Assembly: GCF_033042135.1 (NCBI RefSeq)
Contig: NZ_WBXM01000001.1
Location: 124,001-188,000 of the forward strand
From: Haloechinothrix sp033042135
Lineage (GTDB): Bacteria > Actinomycetota > Actinomycetes > Mycobacteriales > Pseudonocardiaceae
Length of the DNA: 64,000 bases
Direction: 5' to 3'
This document shows, piece after piece, positions 42,506 through 50,757 of this stretch (position 1 is its first letter; every line of letters starts with the position of its first letter). Both the position numbers and the translations under genes were made by a program. Under the pieces are notes generated by a model that did no database searches, was not told the DNA's origin, and saw only the letters and a list, made by a program, of their open reading frames with translations.

Positions 42506-42937
42506 TCAAGGGGCTGCTGCCTGCTGCGCGCGCGAACGGCGCGGTCCCTGGTCACCGGTACCCAGAACGTAGGAAAGCGCGACATGGTTCCAGCGGCACA
42601 TGCGGCATACCTCCACCACATAGACGGTGAACTCCGAGAATAGTTCGGCCATTCGATCAAGCTCATCCGGCTGCCGTGCTGAGCCGGAGGCTTGCCCGAG
42701 CTGGGCGCCGAACACCCAGGCCACCAGGCACATGCGGTGCTTGCTGCAGATGGGGCAGGGGTGCTCCACGGCTTCGCCGTGGAACTCCGCCGCGCGGAGC
42801 AGGTAGGTTCCCGCGTCACAGACCTCCTCGCGTGACACTTGCCCGGTACGGAACTGCCGCAGCAACGCGCGCTTGCGCAACGCGTAGTCCACGATCTGCC
42901 GCTGCGTCCGCAGAGGGCTCTGTCGCTGGGTCGACAC
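42506..42937 (-). CDS. DUF5318 zinc-ribbon protein
   Basis: A 143-residue protein equivalent to Rv0049, the gene upstream of ponA1. It begins with a helical section (RTQRQIVDYALRKRALLRQFRTGQVSREEVCDAGTYLLRAAEFHGE) and contains two CxxC knuckles, CPIC and CRMC, that together make a zinc ribbon; the tail MCRWNHVALSYVLGT is conserved. Its role is unknown, but persistent linkage to the class A PBP gene suggests an envelope-related function. GTG 42937 is 6 bases after a TACGCT -10 box, so the operon mRNA is leaderless; upstream in-frame starts lie outside it. Confidence 0.85.
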   Translation of the reverse strand: MSTQRQSPLRTQRQIVDYALRKRALLRQFRTGQVSREEVCDAGTYLLRAAEFHGEAVEHPCPICSKHRMCLVAWVFGAQLGQASGSARQPDELDRMAELFSEFTVYVVEVCRMCRWNHVALSYVLGTGDQGPRRSRAQQAAAP

Positions 42938-42943
42938 AGTGAC

Positions 42944-42949
42944 AGCGTA
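42944..42949 (-). promoter_or_regulatory. -10 box of leaderless DUF5318-ponA operon
   Basis: TACGCT on the minus strand, six bases before GTG 42937 and without a ribosome site in between. Confidence 0.5.
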
Positions 42950-43001
42950 CGTGTTCCCGCCCGGATACCCCACCGATCGAGCGATGGATGACACAGCGAT
43001 G

Positions 43002-43035
43002 TATCGCCGCGATATAATGGTGCGGTATATCGGTC
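43002..43035 (+). promoter_or_regulatory. padR promoter with operator-like dyad
   Basis: A consensus TATAAT -10 box (43013-43018) overlaps a perfect TATCGC-C-GCGATA dyad (43002-43014); a related TATATCGG half-site follows at about 43026-43033. Such dyads overlapping the promoter are typical of PadR autorepression. The mRNA leader would be about 75 bases. Confidence 0.6.
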
Positions 43036-43100
43036 GTAGCGAGCGATCCGGTGTGGAAAACGTGACCGGGTCGGTCCGAAGCGAGGCGAGGAGGTGCCGG

Positions 43101-43682
43101 GTGCTGGAGTTCGCGATCCTCGGGCTGCTGCACGAGGCGCCGATGCATGGCTACGTGCTGCGGAAACGGCTGCACGACACGTTGGGCATGTTCCGCACGT
43201 TCTCCTACGGCTCCGTCTACCCGACCTTACGACGGATGCAGCGGGCCGGCCTGATCACCGAGGAAGTCGACGATCTCGATGAGACGGATGCCACACCGAG
43301 CGGGTCGCGTGGCCAGAATCGCAGTTGGGGACGGAGGGCCCGGCGGGTGTACAAGCTCACCGCCGAAGGCAAGGAGCGTTTCGCCGAGCTTGTCGGCGAT
43401 GCCGGTCCACAAACGTGGGAGGACGAAGGGTTCGGCGTTCACCTCGCTTTCTTCTCCCGCACCCCAGCTGACGTGCGGATGCGCATTCTCGAGGGGCGCC
43501 GCAGGCGCGTGGAGGAGCGCAGGGAAGGCCTCCGTGCCGCACTGGCGCGAGCCGAGGAGCGGATCGATCGATACACCCGCGAGTTACACAGGCTCGGCCT
43601 GGAAAGCAGTGAACGCGAAGTGCGCTGGCTCAACGAGCTGATCGCGCATGAGCAAGCCGAGCAGCGCAAGCAGGAGGAATGA
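43101..43682 (+). CDS. PadR family transcriptional regulator
   Basis: A 193-residue regulator. The winged HTH reads LEFAILGLLHEAPMHGYVLRKRLHDTLGMFRTFSYGSVYPTLRRMQRAGLITEEVDD, then the wing ending RRARRVYKLTAEGKERFAELV; a C-terminal coiled dimerisation helix follows (RRRRVEERREGLRAALARAEERIDRYTRELH). It matches Rv0047c, the gene next to ino1 in Mycobacterium. GTG 43101 has GAGGAGG 7 bases ahead; upstream in-frame residues are not family-like. ino1 begins 55 bp downstream on the same strand, so PadR probably affects inositol supply, but this is not shown. Confidence 0.92.
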   Translation: MLEFAILGLLHEAPMHGYVLRKRLHDTLGMFRTFSYGSVYPTLRRMQRAGLITEEVDDLDETDATPSGSRGQNRSWGRRARRVYKLTAEGKERFAELVGDAGPQTWEDEGFGVHLAFFSRTPADVRMRILEGRRRRVEERREGLRAALARAEERIDRYTRELHRLGLESSEREVRWLNELIAHEQAEQRKQEE

Positions 43683-43737
43683 CCGCGCTGCTCGTCGATC
43701 ACAGCAGTTACTCATCTCAAGTGAAGGAGAAACCGGC

Positions 43738-44856
43738 ATGGGCGAGAACCGCCGCAGCGAGAGCAGCTCGAATGCTCGAGCGAACAACGCTGTCAGGGTG
43801 GCCATCGTTGGCGTCGGCAACTGCGCGACGTCTCTGGTACAAGGCGTCGAGTACTACCGCGACGCCGACGTCGACTCGCGTGTGCCTGGACTGATGCACG
43901 TGCAGTTCGGTGACTACCACATCGGAGACGTACAGTTCGTCGCCGCGTTCGACGTGGACGCCAAGAAGGTGGGCCGCGACCTGTCCGAGGCGATCGTGGC
44001 GAGCGAGAACAACACGATCAAGATCGCCGATGTGCCGCCGCTCGGCGTGACCGTGCAGCGCGGTCACACCCTGGACGGGTTGGGCCGCTTCTACCGGGAA
44101 ACGATCGAGGAATCCGACGAGACGCCGGTCGACGTGGTCGCCGCGCTGCGCGAGGCCGAGGTCGACGTGCTGGTGTCGTATCTGCCGGTCGGCTCAGAGG
44201 AAGCTGACAAGTTCTACGCGCAGTGCGCCATCGACGCAGGCGTCGCGTTCGTCAACGCGCTTCCGGTGTTCATCGCTTCGGATCCGGAGTGGGCGCAGAA
44301 GTTCACCGACGCCGGGGTTCCCATCGTCGGCGACGACATCAAGTCGCAGGTCGGGGCCACGATCACGCACCGCGTGATGGCCAAGCTCTTCGAGGACCGC
44401 GGCGTGCAGCTGGATCGCACGATGCAGCTCAACGTCGGCGGCAACATGGACTTCATGAACATGAAGGAGATGGAACGGCTGGAGTCCAAGCGGGTGTCCA
44501 AGACCCAGTCCGTGACCTCGCAGGTCGATCGCGAGCTCGGTAAGGACAACGTGCACATCGGGCCGTCGGACTATGTGGCCTGGTTGGATGATCGCAAGTG
44601 GGCCTACGTCCGGCTGGAGGGCCGCGCCTTCGGTGACGTGCCGCTCAACCTCGAGTACAAGCTGGAGGTCTGGGACTCGCCGAACTCGGCGGGGATCATC
44701 ATCGACGCGGTGCGCGCCGCCAAGATCGCCAAGGACCGCGGCTTCGCGGGCCCCGTGCTCGGTGCTTCCTCCTACTTCATGAAGTCGCCCCCGGTGCAGT
44801 ACCACGACTCTGTGGCCCACGACGCCGTCGAGCGCTTCATCCGCGGCGAGGACTGA
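43738..44856 (+). CDS. ino1: myo-inositol-1-phosphate synthase
   Basis: Converts glucose 6-phosphate to inositol 1-phosphate with NAD, the first step to phosphatidylinositol and mycothiol. The 372-residue protein has the Rossmann start VAIVGVGNCATSLVQGVEYY, FAAFDVD-like second strand region, VNALPVFIASDPEW, GDDIKSQVGATITHRVMAKLFEDRGVQLDRTMQLNVGGNMDFMNM, and the C-terminal LEVWDSPNSAGIIIDAVRAAKIA. This is the actinobacterial short form. GAAGGAG precedes ATG 43738. It follows padR and ends 8 bp before a large palindromic repeat that may terminate the transcript. Confidence 0.97.
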   Translation: MGENRRSESSSNARANNAVRVAIVGVGNCATSLVQGVEYYRDADVDSRVPGLMHVQFGDYHIGDVQFVAAFDVDAKKVGRDLSEAIVASENNTIKIADVPPLGVTVQRGHTLDGLGRFYRETIEESDETPVDVVAALREAEVDVLVSYLPVGSEEADKFYAQCAIDAGVAFVNALPVFIASDPEWAQKFTDAGVPIVGDDIKSQVGATITHRVMAKLFEDRGVQLDRTMQLNVGGNMDFMNMKEMERLESKRVSKTQSVTSQVDRELGKDNVHIGPSDYVAWLDDRKWAYVRLEGRAFGDVPLNLEYKLEVWDSPNSAGIIIDAVRAAKIAKDRGFAGPVLGASSYFMKSPPVQYHDSVAHDAVERFIRGED

Positions 44857-44864
44857 GCGCGGGT

Positions 44865-44923
44865 GGGGAGCTGAGCGTCACGTTCGGCGCCCTAGAGGGA
44901 ACGAACGTGACGCTCAGCTCCCC
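44865..44923. repeat. dispersed palindromic element, copy 1
   Basis: Perfect 22-bp inverted arms (44865-44886 and 44902-44923; outer ends GGGGAGCTGAGC and GCTCAGCTCCCC, inner ends ACGTTCG and CGAACGT) separated by a 15-base spacer, GCGCCCTAGAGGGAA. It begins 8 bp after the ino1 stop and could form a very stable hairpin. Same family as the copies at 44947, 62901 and 63094. Confidence 0.85.
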
Positions 44924-44946
44924 AGAGCGCCGAAGGTCCTCAGGCA

Positions 44947-44999
44947 CTGAACGTGACGTTCGTTCCATAGACGGCGCTCAACGTCACGTTCGGCTCCCC
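44947..44999. repeat. dispersed palindromic element, copy 2 (inverted orientation)
   Basis: Inverted arms GAACGTGACGTT (44949-44960) and AACGTCACGTTC (44980-44991), ending in GGCTCCCC. Read on the minus strand it matches the family consensus, with spacer containing GGAACGAACG, so it is inverted relative to copy 1, 24 bp away. It lies just ahead of the SDR gene promoter. Confidence 0.75.
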
Positions 45000-45012
45000 G
45001 CCCTGTGGGCAC

Positions 45013-45018
45013 TACCGT
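45013..45018 (+). promoter_or_regulatory. -10 box of SDR gene
   Basis: TACCGT, seven bases before ATG 45026 and without a clear ribosome site; probable leaderless start, directly behind the palindromic element. Confidence 0.45.
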
Positions 45019-45025
45019 GGCGGCC

Positions 45026-45712
45026 ATGACATCTACACCCCTGGCACTGGTCACCGGAGCGTCGAGCGGTATCGGCACGGCCATCGCGCACGCCCTCGGG
45101 CCGACGCACCGGCTGCTGCTCGGCGGCCGCGACAAGACCGCGCTGGATGCCGTGGCGGCGGCGGTGCCCGACGCTGCTCCCTGGCAGGTGGATCTGACCG
45201 ATCCCACGAAGGTCGCCGAAGCCGTCGAGAACATCACCGAGCTGGACGTGCTGGTGCACTCCGCGGGCATCGCGGCACTCGGCTCCATCGAGCAGGCCGG
45301 TGTCGAGGACTGGCGCGCCAGCTTCGAGATCAACGTAACCGCCGTTGCCGAGTTGACCAGGCAACTGCTGCCCGCATTGCGGGCCGCTCACGGGCACGTC
45401 GTAGTGATCAACTCGGGTGCCGGCTACAACGCGCGGCCCGGCTGGGGACCCTATGCCGCGAGTAAGTTCGCGCTCCGCGCCTTCGCCGACGCGCTGCGCG
45501 CTGAGGAGGAACCGGCGGGGCTACGGGTGACCTCGGTGTACCCGGGACGCACAGCCACTCCCATGCAGCAGGCCATCGTGGCCGATGAGGGGCGCGACTA
45601 CGACCCGGACCGGTTCCTGCGTCCGGAGTCGGTGGCGCACGCGGTCGCCCAGGCCGTGACCGCCACCCCGGACGCCCACCCGACCGAGATCACCCTCCGG
45701 CCGATGGCCTAG
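45026..45712 (+). CDS. short-chain dehydrogenase/reductase
   Basis: A 228-residue NAD(P)-dependent oxidoreductase. Rossmann motif TGASSGIG at residues 10-17, the HSAGIA (NNAG-like) motif at 78-83, catalytic Ser130 in INSGAG, and YxxxK as Tyr143/Lys147 in YAASKF. PGRTATPMQ after the fifth strand is typical. The Arg in GGRD after beta2 suggests NADPH preference. The substrate cannot be told. It converges with the amidohydrolase gene (31-bp gap). ATG 45026 is favoured over GTG 45005 because the -10 box lies between them. Confidence 0.92.
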   Translation: MTSTPLALVTGASSGIGTAIAHALGPTHRLLLGGRDKTALDAVAAAVPDAAPWQVDLTDPTKVAEAVENITELDVLVHSAGIAALGSIEQAGVEDWRASFEINVTAVAELTRQLLPALRAAHGHVVVINSGAGYNARPGWGPYAASKFALRAFADALRAEEEPAGLRVTSVYPGRTATPMQQAIVADEGRDYDPDRFLRPESVAHAVAQAVTATPDAHPTEITLRPMA

Positions 45713-45743
45713 CGCGACCCCTCAGGCGTGCGCGTTTCGCGGG

Positions 45744-47054
45744 CTAACCGTGCAACCGAGCGGCGCTGGCGCTGACGTCGGCCTGCGCGGCGGCCCGGTC
45801 CACGCGGGTGGACTCGCCATCGGCGACGACCTGCTCGCCCGCCACCCACACGTCGGTGACGCGCCGAGACCCGGCTCCCCACACCAGGTTGGCGATGAGC
45901 TGGGCGTCCGGCGCGTCGGCGCCGCGGGGGAACGCCGGATCGTCCAGGTGGACGTGCACCAGGTCGGCCCACCGGCCCGGTTCGAGCACCCCGATGTCCT
46001 CGCGGCCGAGCGCGGTGGCGGCATCGCGGGTGGCCAGCAGCAGCGCGCGCTCAGCCCGGATCGCCGTCGAGTCGCCGGTGGCGAGCCTGGCCAGCATCGC
46101 GGCGAGCTGCACCTCGTGCATCATGTCGAGATCGTCGTTGCTGGCCGGGCCATCGGTGCCGAGGCCGACCGGGATGTTCGCGGCCAGCAGCTCCGCAAGC
46201 GGGGCGATACCCGAGGCGAGCTTGGCGTTGGACCCGGGGCAGTGCGCCACGCACGCACCACTACGCGACAGCAGGTCGATATCGCCCGCCGAGACGTGCA
46301 CGGCGTGCGCGAGGACGATCCGGGCATCCAGCATCCCGACCTCGTCGAGCAGCCTGGGCACCGAGCCGTGGCTCGCGCGCTGCTCGGTGTCCTCTTCGGT
46401 GGTCTCAGCGGCGTGGATCTGCACAAGCGCGCCGCGTTCCCGCGCCGAGTCGGCCACTGCCCGTAACGCATCGGCAGGCAGCATGTAGGCGGAGTGGGGA
46501 CCGTAGCCCAGCTCGATACGGTCGGCGGGTCCGATGAACCGGCCGTCGGTGTCGATCCAGTTGTCGATGTGTTTCACGGTGGCGCGCCAGTCGATGCCGG
46601 GCAGGTCGATGATCGGTCCCGCCAGCAGCATCCGCCCGCCGGTGCGCAGCACCGCATCGGCCATCTGCTCGCCCTGGTAGTACATCTCGGCACTGGTGGT
46701 GACGCCGTGCCGGAGCATCTCGAGCGAGCCAAGCACCATGCCCGCGTGCACATCCGCGGGGGTGAGACGGGCTTCCGCCGGGAAGATCACCTCGCGGAGC
46801 CAGCGCATCAACGGCAGGTCCCCACCCATCCCCCGGAGCACCGTCATCGGGCTGTGAGCGTGCGCGTTGATCAATCCGGGTAGCAGGATCCCGGTGAGCT
46901 CGACCGTTGTGATGCCCTCATGGCCTGGCGCGGCGGCGCGCGGTCCGCAGTAGGTGATGGTTCCGGAACCGTCCACATCGACCGTGGCGTCGCGAAGAAC
47001 GCGGAACGGCGACCCGCAGGGCAGGACGATCGGAGCGTGGAAACGAACCGTCAT
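45744..47054 (-). CDS. amidohydrolase, MtaD/TrzN-like deaminase
   Basis: A 436-residue metal-dependent deaminase of the amidohydrolase superfamily. Metal ligands and catalytic residues are all visible: NAHAHSPM after LTGILLPGLI, HAAETTEEDTEQ, LAHAVHV and GTDGPASNDDLDM, with the C-terminal GREDIGVLEPGRWADLVHVHLD. The closest described group is 5-methylthioadenosine/S-adenosylhomocysteine deaminase (MtaD) and the related TrzN/ATZ enzymes that deaminate ring amino groups. The substrate is inferred, not certain. It starts 17 bp after the trmB stop on the same strand and is probably co-transcribed with it. Confidence 0.88.
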   Translation of the reverse strand: MTVRFHAPIVLPCGSPFRVLRDATVDVDGSGTITYCGPRAAAPGHEGITTVELTGILLPGLINAHAHSPMTVLRGMGGDLPLMRWLREVIFPAEARLTPADVHAGMVLGSLEMLRHGVTTSAEMYYQGEQMADAVLRTGGRMLLAGPIIDLPGIDWRATVKHIDNWIDTDGRFIGPADRIELGYGPHSAYMLPADALRAVADSARERGALVQIHAAETTEEDTEQRASHGSVPRLLDEVGMLDARIVLAHAVHVSAGDIDLLSRSGACVAHCPGSNAKLASGIAPLAELLAANIPVGLGTDGPASNDDLDMMHEVQLAAMLARLATGDSTAIRAERALLLATRDAATALGREDIGVLEPGRWADLVHVHLDDPAFPRGADAPDAQLIANLVWGAGSRRVTDVWVAGEQVVADGESTRVDRAAAQADVSASAARLHG

Positions 47055-47071
47055 GACCCCGATCTTGCCAG

Positions 47072-47851
47072 CTAGACGCGCTCGAAGATGACGTCGCGGG
47101 AGACGCGGCCCTCGCGCTCGGCGCGCGATTCGAACTTGGTGAGCGGGCGCCAGACGGGCCGGGGTGCCCAGCCGCCCTGCTGGTCGGCGTGCTGGTTGCG
47201 CAGTAGTGGCTCGGCCTCGCAGACCTCGAGCATCTGCTCGGCGTAGTCCTCCCAGTCGGTGGCCAGGTGCAGCGTGCCGCCCGGTTCGATCCGGGAGGCC
47301 ACCAGGCGCACGAAACCAGGCTGGATCAGACGCCGCTTGTGGTGGCGCTTCTTCGGCCAGGGGTCCGGGTAGAAGACTCGCACGCCGTGTAGCGAGTTCG
47401 GAGCGATGTGGGCACGCAGCAGGTCAACCGCGTCGCCACGTACCAGCCGGAGGTTCTCCAGCTCGAGCTTCTCCGCCCGCATTACCAGCTGACCGAGCCC
47501 GGCCGCGTAGACCTCGACCGCGACGTGGTTGATCTCGGGCGAGATCGATGCCAGCTCGGCCGTGGTCTCACCCATGCCGGACCCGATCTCGAGCACCACC
47601 GGAGCGGTCCTGCCGAACCAAGCGTCGAAATCGATCGGCCCGTCGCCCAGCTCAGTGACGTCGCAGCCGAAGCTCGCCCAGCTGCGATCCCAGGCCCGCT
47701 GTTGCCCGACCGTCATCCGGCCACCACGCTGGACGTAGCTCACCACGCTGCGGCGGCGGGCGCGATCACTACGCCCGCCGTGGGAGGTGTCGTGCTGGCT
47801 ATCCACGGCTCGATCCGGCTCCCGGGGTGACGTCTTCGGCGCTGCGCTCAC
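47072..47851 (-). CDS. trmB: tRNA (guanine46-N7)-methyltransferase
   Basis: Methylates G46 in the tRNA variable loop with SAM. The 259-residue protein has a basic N-terminal extension of about 45 residues, then VVSYVQRGGRMTVGQQRAWDR, SAM-binding VLEIGSGMGE, IDFDAWFGR, the catalytic RVFYPDPWPKKRHHKRRLIQPGF and GGTLHLATDWEDYAEQMLEV, and the tail TKFESRAEREGRVSRDVIFER. All are TrmB hallmarks. GTG 47851 lies 6 bases after a TAGGGT -10 box. Equivalent to Rv0208c; in Mycobacterium it also lies close to pckA. Confidence 0.96.
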   Translation of the reverse strand: MSAAPKTSPREPDRAVDSQHDTSHGGRSDRARRRSVVSYVQRGGRMTVGQQRAWDRSWASFGCDVTELGDGPIDFDAWFGRTAPVVLEIGSGMGETTAELASISPEINHVAVEVYAAGLGQLVMRAEKLELENLRLVRGDAVDLLRAHIAPNSLHGVRVFYPDPWPKKRHHKRRLIQPGFVRLVASRIEPGGTLHLATDWEDYAEQMLEVCEAEPLLRNQHADQQGGWAPRPVWRPLTKFESRAEREGRVSRDVIFERV

Positions 47852-47857
47852 CGGTAG

Positions 47858-47863
47858 ACCCTA
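47858..47863 (-). promoter_or_regulatory. -10 box of leaderless trmB-deaminase operon
   Basis: TAGGGT on the minus strand, six bases before GTG 47851. It lies within a GGTAG-GGT-CTACC dyad that could be an operator or chance. Confidence 0.45.
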
Positions 47864-47977
47864 CCGAGATGACCGCGGCCACAGCCGGAAGGGATCGTGC
47901 GGCGCAGGCCACGACACCGGCTCGGCTGCTGCCGGGTCACGGGCTTGCCGCGGGGGCTTCCGGCGCGCAGCCTCCCC

Positions 47978-48020
47978 AGGGCCGGGCCGTCCATCCCTGC
48001 CCGGATGACGGCCCGGCCCT
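47978..48020. terminator. hairpin after ABC permease gene
   Basis: Perfect 14-bp arms AGGGCCGGGCCGTC (47978-47991) and GACGGCCCGGCCCT (48007-48020) with a 15-base loop, 52 bp past the stop of the minus-strand ABC permease. No T-run, but stem strength suggests a terminator separating it from trmB downstream. Confidence 0.65.
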
Positions 48021-48071
48021 CCTCCCCGACGGTCGTGCGTACCCCGAGTGACGCACGACCAGCTTCACCGG

Positions 48072-48830
48072 TCAGGCGTCGCGCCTGTTCGCTACCGCGA
48101 TCGCCGCCGCCAGCGCGGCGAAGGCCACCGCGGCGAAGTACCCGAGGGCGAGCCACGGGCTCAGCGTCGATGTGGACAGCGGCGGTCCCGCTTCAGCGAC
48201 CGCTCGCGTCGCCCCATCCCCGCTGAGGAACTTCTCCACCACGTTGAACGGCATCCACTCGTGGATCGTCGGTCCGATCTCGGGGATGATCGGAGTCAAC
48301 GATTCCACCACACCGATGTAGATCAGCAACAGGGCGATCGCGCCCGCGCTGTGGCGGACCAGGATACCCACCGCCAGCGCCAGCACCGCGGCGAGTCCGT
48401 ACACCAGGCCGTTGCCCGCGACCTGTCGCCATTCGGCCCCTGTGGACAGCGAGAGGTCCACCCCGGAGCTCAGCAGCGCGGTCACGCCGAGCGCGCCGAA
48501 CGCGGCGAGTAGCCCGACGGCTGCCGCGAGCGCACCAACCACGCCCGTCTTGGCCAGCAGCACCGCGGTGCGGTTCGGTACCGCCTGGAACGTGGTGCGG
48601 ATGGTGCCGAACCGGTACTCCGTGGTGATGGCCAGTGCGGCCAGCACCAGGATGACGGTGATACCGAAGAAGTGCCCGGACTGGGACATCCCGACGCTGA
48701 CGAAGCCCCCATCGGAGGTCGCGGTCATCAGCGCGGCGAACCCGATCACGAGCAACAACGTGATCACCGCGCACCACCACGGCGAGCGGGTGGTGAACAG
48801 CTTCATGCGTTCGACTGCGAGCAGTGTCAT
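48072..48830 (-). CDS. ABC-2 type exporter permease
   Basis: A 252-residue membrane protein with six helices: about 17-37 (PWWCAVITLLLVIGFAALMTA), 54-72 (GITVILVLAALAITTEYRF), 93-115, 136-155, 160-178 and 225-246. TEYRFGTIRTTFQAVPNRTAVLLAKT is the coupling region typical of ABC-2 permeases. ATG 48830 is selected because residues before it are not membrane-like; GAAGGCGAAG lies just upstream. It pairs with the ATPase gene that ends 52 bp upstream and is probably controlled by the two-component system beyond. Substrate unknown. Confidence 0.88.
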   Translation of the reverse strand: MTLLAVERMKLFTTRSPWWCAVITLLLVIGFAALMTATSDGGFVSVGMSQSGHFFGITVILVLAALAITTEYRFGTIRTTFQAVPNRTAVLLAKTGVVGALAAAVGLLAAFGALGVTALLSSGVDLSLSTGAEWRQVAGNGLVYGLAAVLALAVGILVRHSAGAIALLLIYIGVVESLTPIIPEIGPTIHEWMPFNVVEKFLSGDGATRAVAEAGPPLSTSTLSPWLALGYFAAVAFAALAAAIAVANRRDA

Positions 48831-48882
48831 TGTCTTCGCCTTCGTCTGTCGAGTCAGGGTGGTCGTCAGTGGTCGTCGAGGG

Positions 48883-49875
48883 TCAGGTGTGGGCCGCGGC
48901 CGGTTCCGGTTGCTGCTCGGCACCGCCAGGACCGCCGCCGCCCTCGCCGCCGGGACCACCGTCGGTGCCGTTTCCGAGGCTGCTGCTGTACTCCACCGAG
49001 TCGCCGGTGATCCGCATGAAAGCCTGCTCGAGCGAGCCCTGACTCGGGCTGAGCTCGTGCAGCACGATGCCGTTGCTCGCGGCCAGCTCACCGATGCTTT
49101 CGCTGTCCATGCCGGAGACCAGGACCCCACCGTCCTCGCTGCGCACCGTGGCGCCTGCCTCGGTGAGCAGCGGTTGGAACTCGGCAAGGTGCGGGCTGCG
49201 CACCTTGACGGAGTTCTCGGTGGCCCGTGCGACGAACTCTCGGGTGCTGCTCTGCGCGATCAGCTCGCCCTTGCCGACGACCACCAGCTCGTGCGCGGTC
49301 AGCGCCATCTCGGAGAGCAGGTGGCTGGAGACGAAGACGGTGCGGCCCTCCTCGGCACGCCGGTGCATGAACCGGCGGATCCACAGGATCCCTTCTGGGT
49401 CGAGCCCGTTGACCGGCTCGTCGAACATCAGGATCTCCGGGTCCCCGAGCAGCGCGGCGGCGATGCCGAGCCGTTGCGACATACCGAGCGAGAAACCGCC
49501 CGCTCGCTTGCCAGCTACCGCGGTCAACCCGACGATGTCCAGTACCTCGTCCACTCGGCGCTGCGGGATGTCGTTGGACTTGGCCAGCCACTTCAGGTGG
49601 GCGGCCGCGGAGCGGTTCGGGTGGACCCAGCGTGCGTCGAGCAGCGCGCCCACGGTGCGCAGCGGGTGGCGTAGCTCGTGATAGCGCTTACCGGCCACGG
49701 TGACCGTGCCGCTGGTGGGACGGTCCAGCCCGAGGATCATGCGCATGGTGGTCGACTTGCCTGCCCCGTTGGGGCCGAGGAAGCCGGTCACTTGACCAGG
49801 TTCGACGGTGAACGACAGCCCGTTGACCGCCGTGGTGTCCCCGTAGCGCTTGGTGAGGCCTTTCGCCTCGATCAT
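48883..49875 (-). CDS. ABC exporter ATP-binding protein
   Basis: A 330-residue ATPase. Walker A GPNGAGKST (34-42), signature FSLGMSQRLGIAAALLGDP (LGMSQ form), Walker B EILMFDEPVNGLDP, and SHLLSEM H-loop. It belongs to the group found with ABC-2 permeases for drugs, lantibiotics or bacitracin (BcrA-like). After the ATPase core there is a C-terminal domain ending in a Gly/Pro/Glu-rich tail. ATG 49875 follows GAGGAGAC. The permease is encoded 52 bp downstream, and a NarL-type regulator gene lies 231 bp upstream on the same strand. Confidence 0.92.
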   Translation of the reverse strand: MIEAKGLTKRYGDTTAVNGLSFTVEPGQVTGFLGPNGAGKSTTMRMILGLDRPTSGTVTVAGKRYHELRHPLRTVGALLDARWVHPNRSAAAHLKWLAKSNDIPQRRVDEVLDIVGLTAVAGKRAGGFSLGMSQRLGIAAALLGDPEILMFDEPVNGLDPEGILWIRRFMHRRAEEGRTVFVSSHLLSEMALTAHELVVVGKGELIAQSSTREFVARATENSVKVRSPHLAEFQPLLTEAGATVRSEDGGVLVSGMDSESIGELAASNGIVLHELSPSQGSLEQAFMRITGDSVEYSSSLGNGTDGGPGGEGGGGPGGAEQQPEPAAAHT

Positions 49876-50047
49876 GGTGTCTCCTCGCCTTCCCCAGTGA
49901 TCGCATCACGTTGCCAGGACGATCGTGCCGTGCTCGCGGGTACGCACGCGTCGACCCGCGGATGGATTTCGCGTGCTACCCAGGAGGTAGTCTCACGCCC
50001 GACCGGTGGCCTACGGGATCGGTGATCCCCCTGAACCTCCCCCGATG

Positions 50048-50071
50048 CGCCCCTGATCACGATCAGGGGCG
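50048..50071. promoter_or_regulatory. 24-bp near-continuous palindrome
   Basis: Perfect 11-bp arms CGCCCCTGATC and GATCAGGGGCG with only AC between. It sits 36 bp after the response-regulator stop and 173 bp before the ABC ATPase start. The 2-base centre is short for an RNA loop and no T-run follows, so it could be an operator for the ABC promoter (for example for the adjacent regulator) or a terminator with a melted tip. Confidence 0.5.
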
Positions 50072-50106
50072 GGCTCGCGATCAGTTCCGCGGTAGGCCCT
50101 GCGGCA

Positions 50107-50757
50107 TTACCGTCCCGGCCGGACCAGCCCGGTGTCGTAGGCGAGCACCACGGCCTGGACCCGATCGCGCAGGTCCAGCTTCGACAACACACGCCCCACA
50201 TGGGTCTTCACGGTGGCCTCGGAGAGGAAGAGGCTTTCGGCGATCTCGGTGTTGGACAGTCCACGTGCCACCAGCGCCAGCACCTCGCGCTCCCGCTCGG
50301 TGAGCACGTCGAGCAGCGAGGTGTCGCGGGGTGGGTGGGCGCTGTCGACGAAGCGGTCGAGTAGTCGCCGGGTGATGCTCGGCGAGACCACCGCGTCCCC
50401 AGTCGCCACCGCGTGCAGCGCTGAGACCAGCTCTGTCGGTGGGGTGTCCTTGAGCAGGAACCCGCTCGCGCCCGCCTGCAACGCGGAGTAGACGTACTCG
50501 TCGAGGTCGAACGTGGTCATCACCAGCACCCGCGCCGGGCTGGACGCCACGATCCGCCGGGTGGCTTCCACCCCGTCGAGGGTCGGCATGCGGATGTCCA
50601 TCAGCACGATGTCCGGTGCGAGCTCCCCGGTCAGCCGGACGGCCTCGAGTCCGTCGCCTGCCTCGCCGACCACCTCGACGTCCTCGGCTGAACCGAGCAC
50701 CATGTGGAATCCCGCGCGCATCAGCTCCTGGTCGTCGACGAGCAGCACTCGGATCAT
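50107..50757 (-). CDS. NarL/LuxR-family response regulator
   Basis: A 216-residue DNA-binding response regulator. Receiver: LLVDDQELMRAGF, phospho-acceptor Asp54 in VLMDIRMPTLDGVEAT, MTTFDLDEYVYSALQAGASGFLLKD. LuxR HTH: LTEREREVLALVARGLSNTEIAESLFLSEATVKTHVGRVLSKLDLRDR. ATG 50757 overlaps the stop of the kinase gene (ATGA). The pair is of the DesK/LiaR-like type that frequently controls an adjacent ABC exporter, which here follows downstream. Confidence 0.95.
   Translation of the reverse strand: MIRVLLVDDQELMRAGFHMVLGSAEDVEVVGEAGDGLEAVRLTGELAPDIVLMDIRMPTLDGVEATRRIVASSPARVLVMTTFDLDEYVYSALQAGASGFLLKDTPPTELVSALHAVATGDAVVSPSITRRLLDRFVDSAHPPRDTSLLDVLTEREREVLALVARGLSNTEIAESLFLSEATVKTHVGRVLSKLDLRDRVQAVVLAYDTGLVRPGR

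Noticed and set aside
40195..42630. 811-codon plus-strand frame over ponA
   Set aside because: ponA has all penicillin-binding motifs; the plus frame is its shadow.
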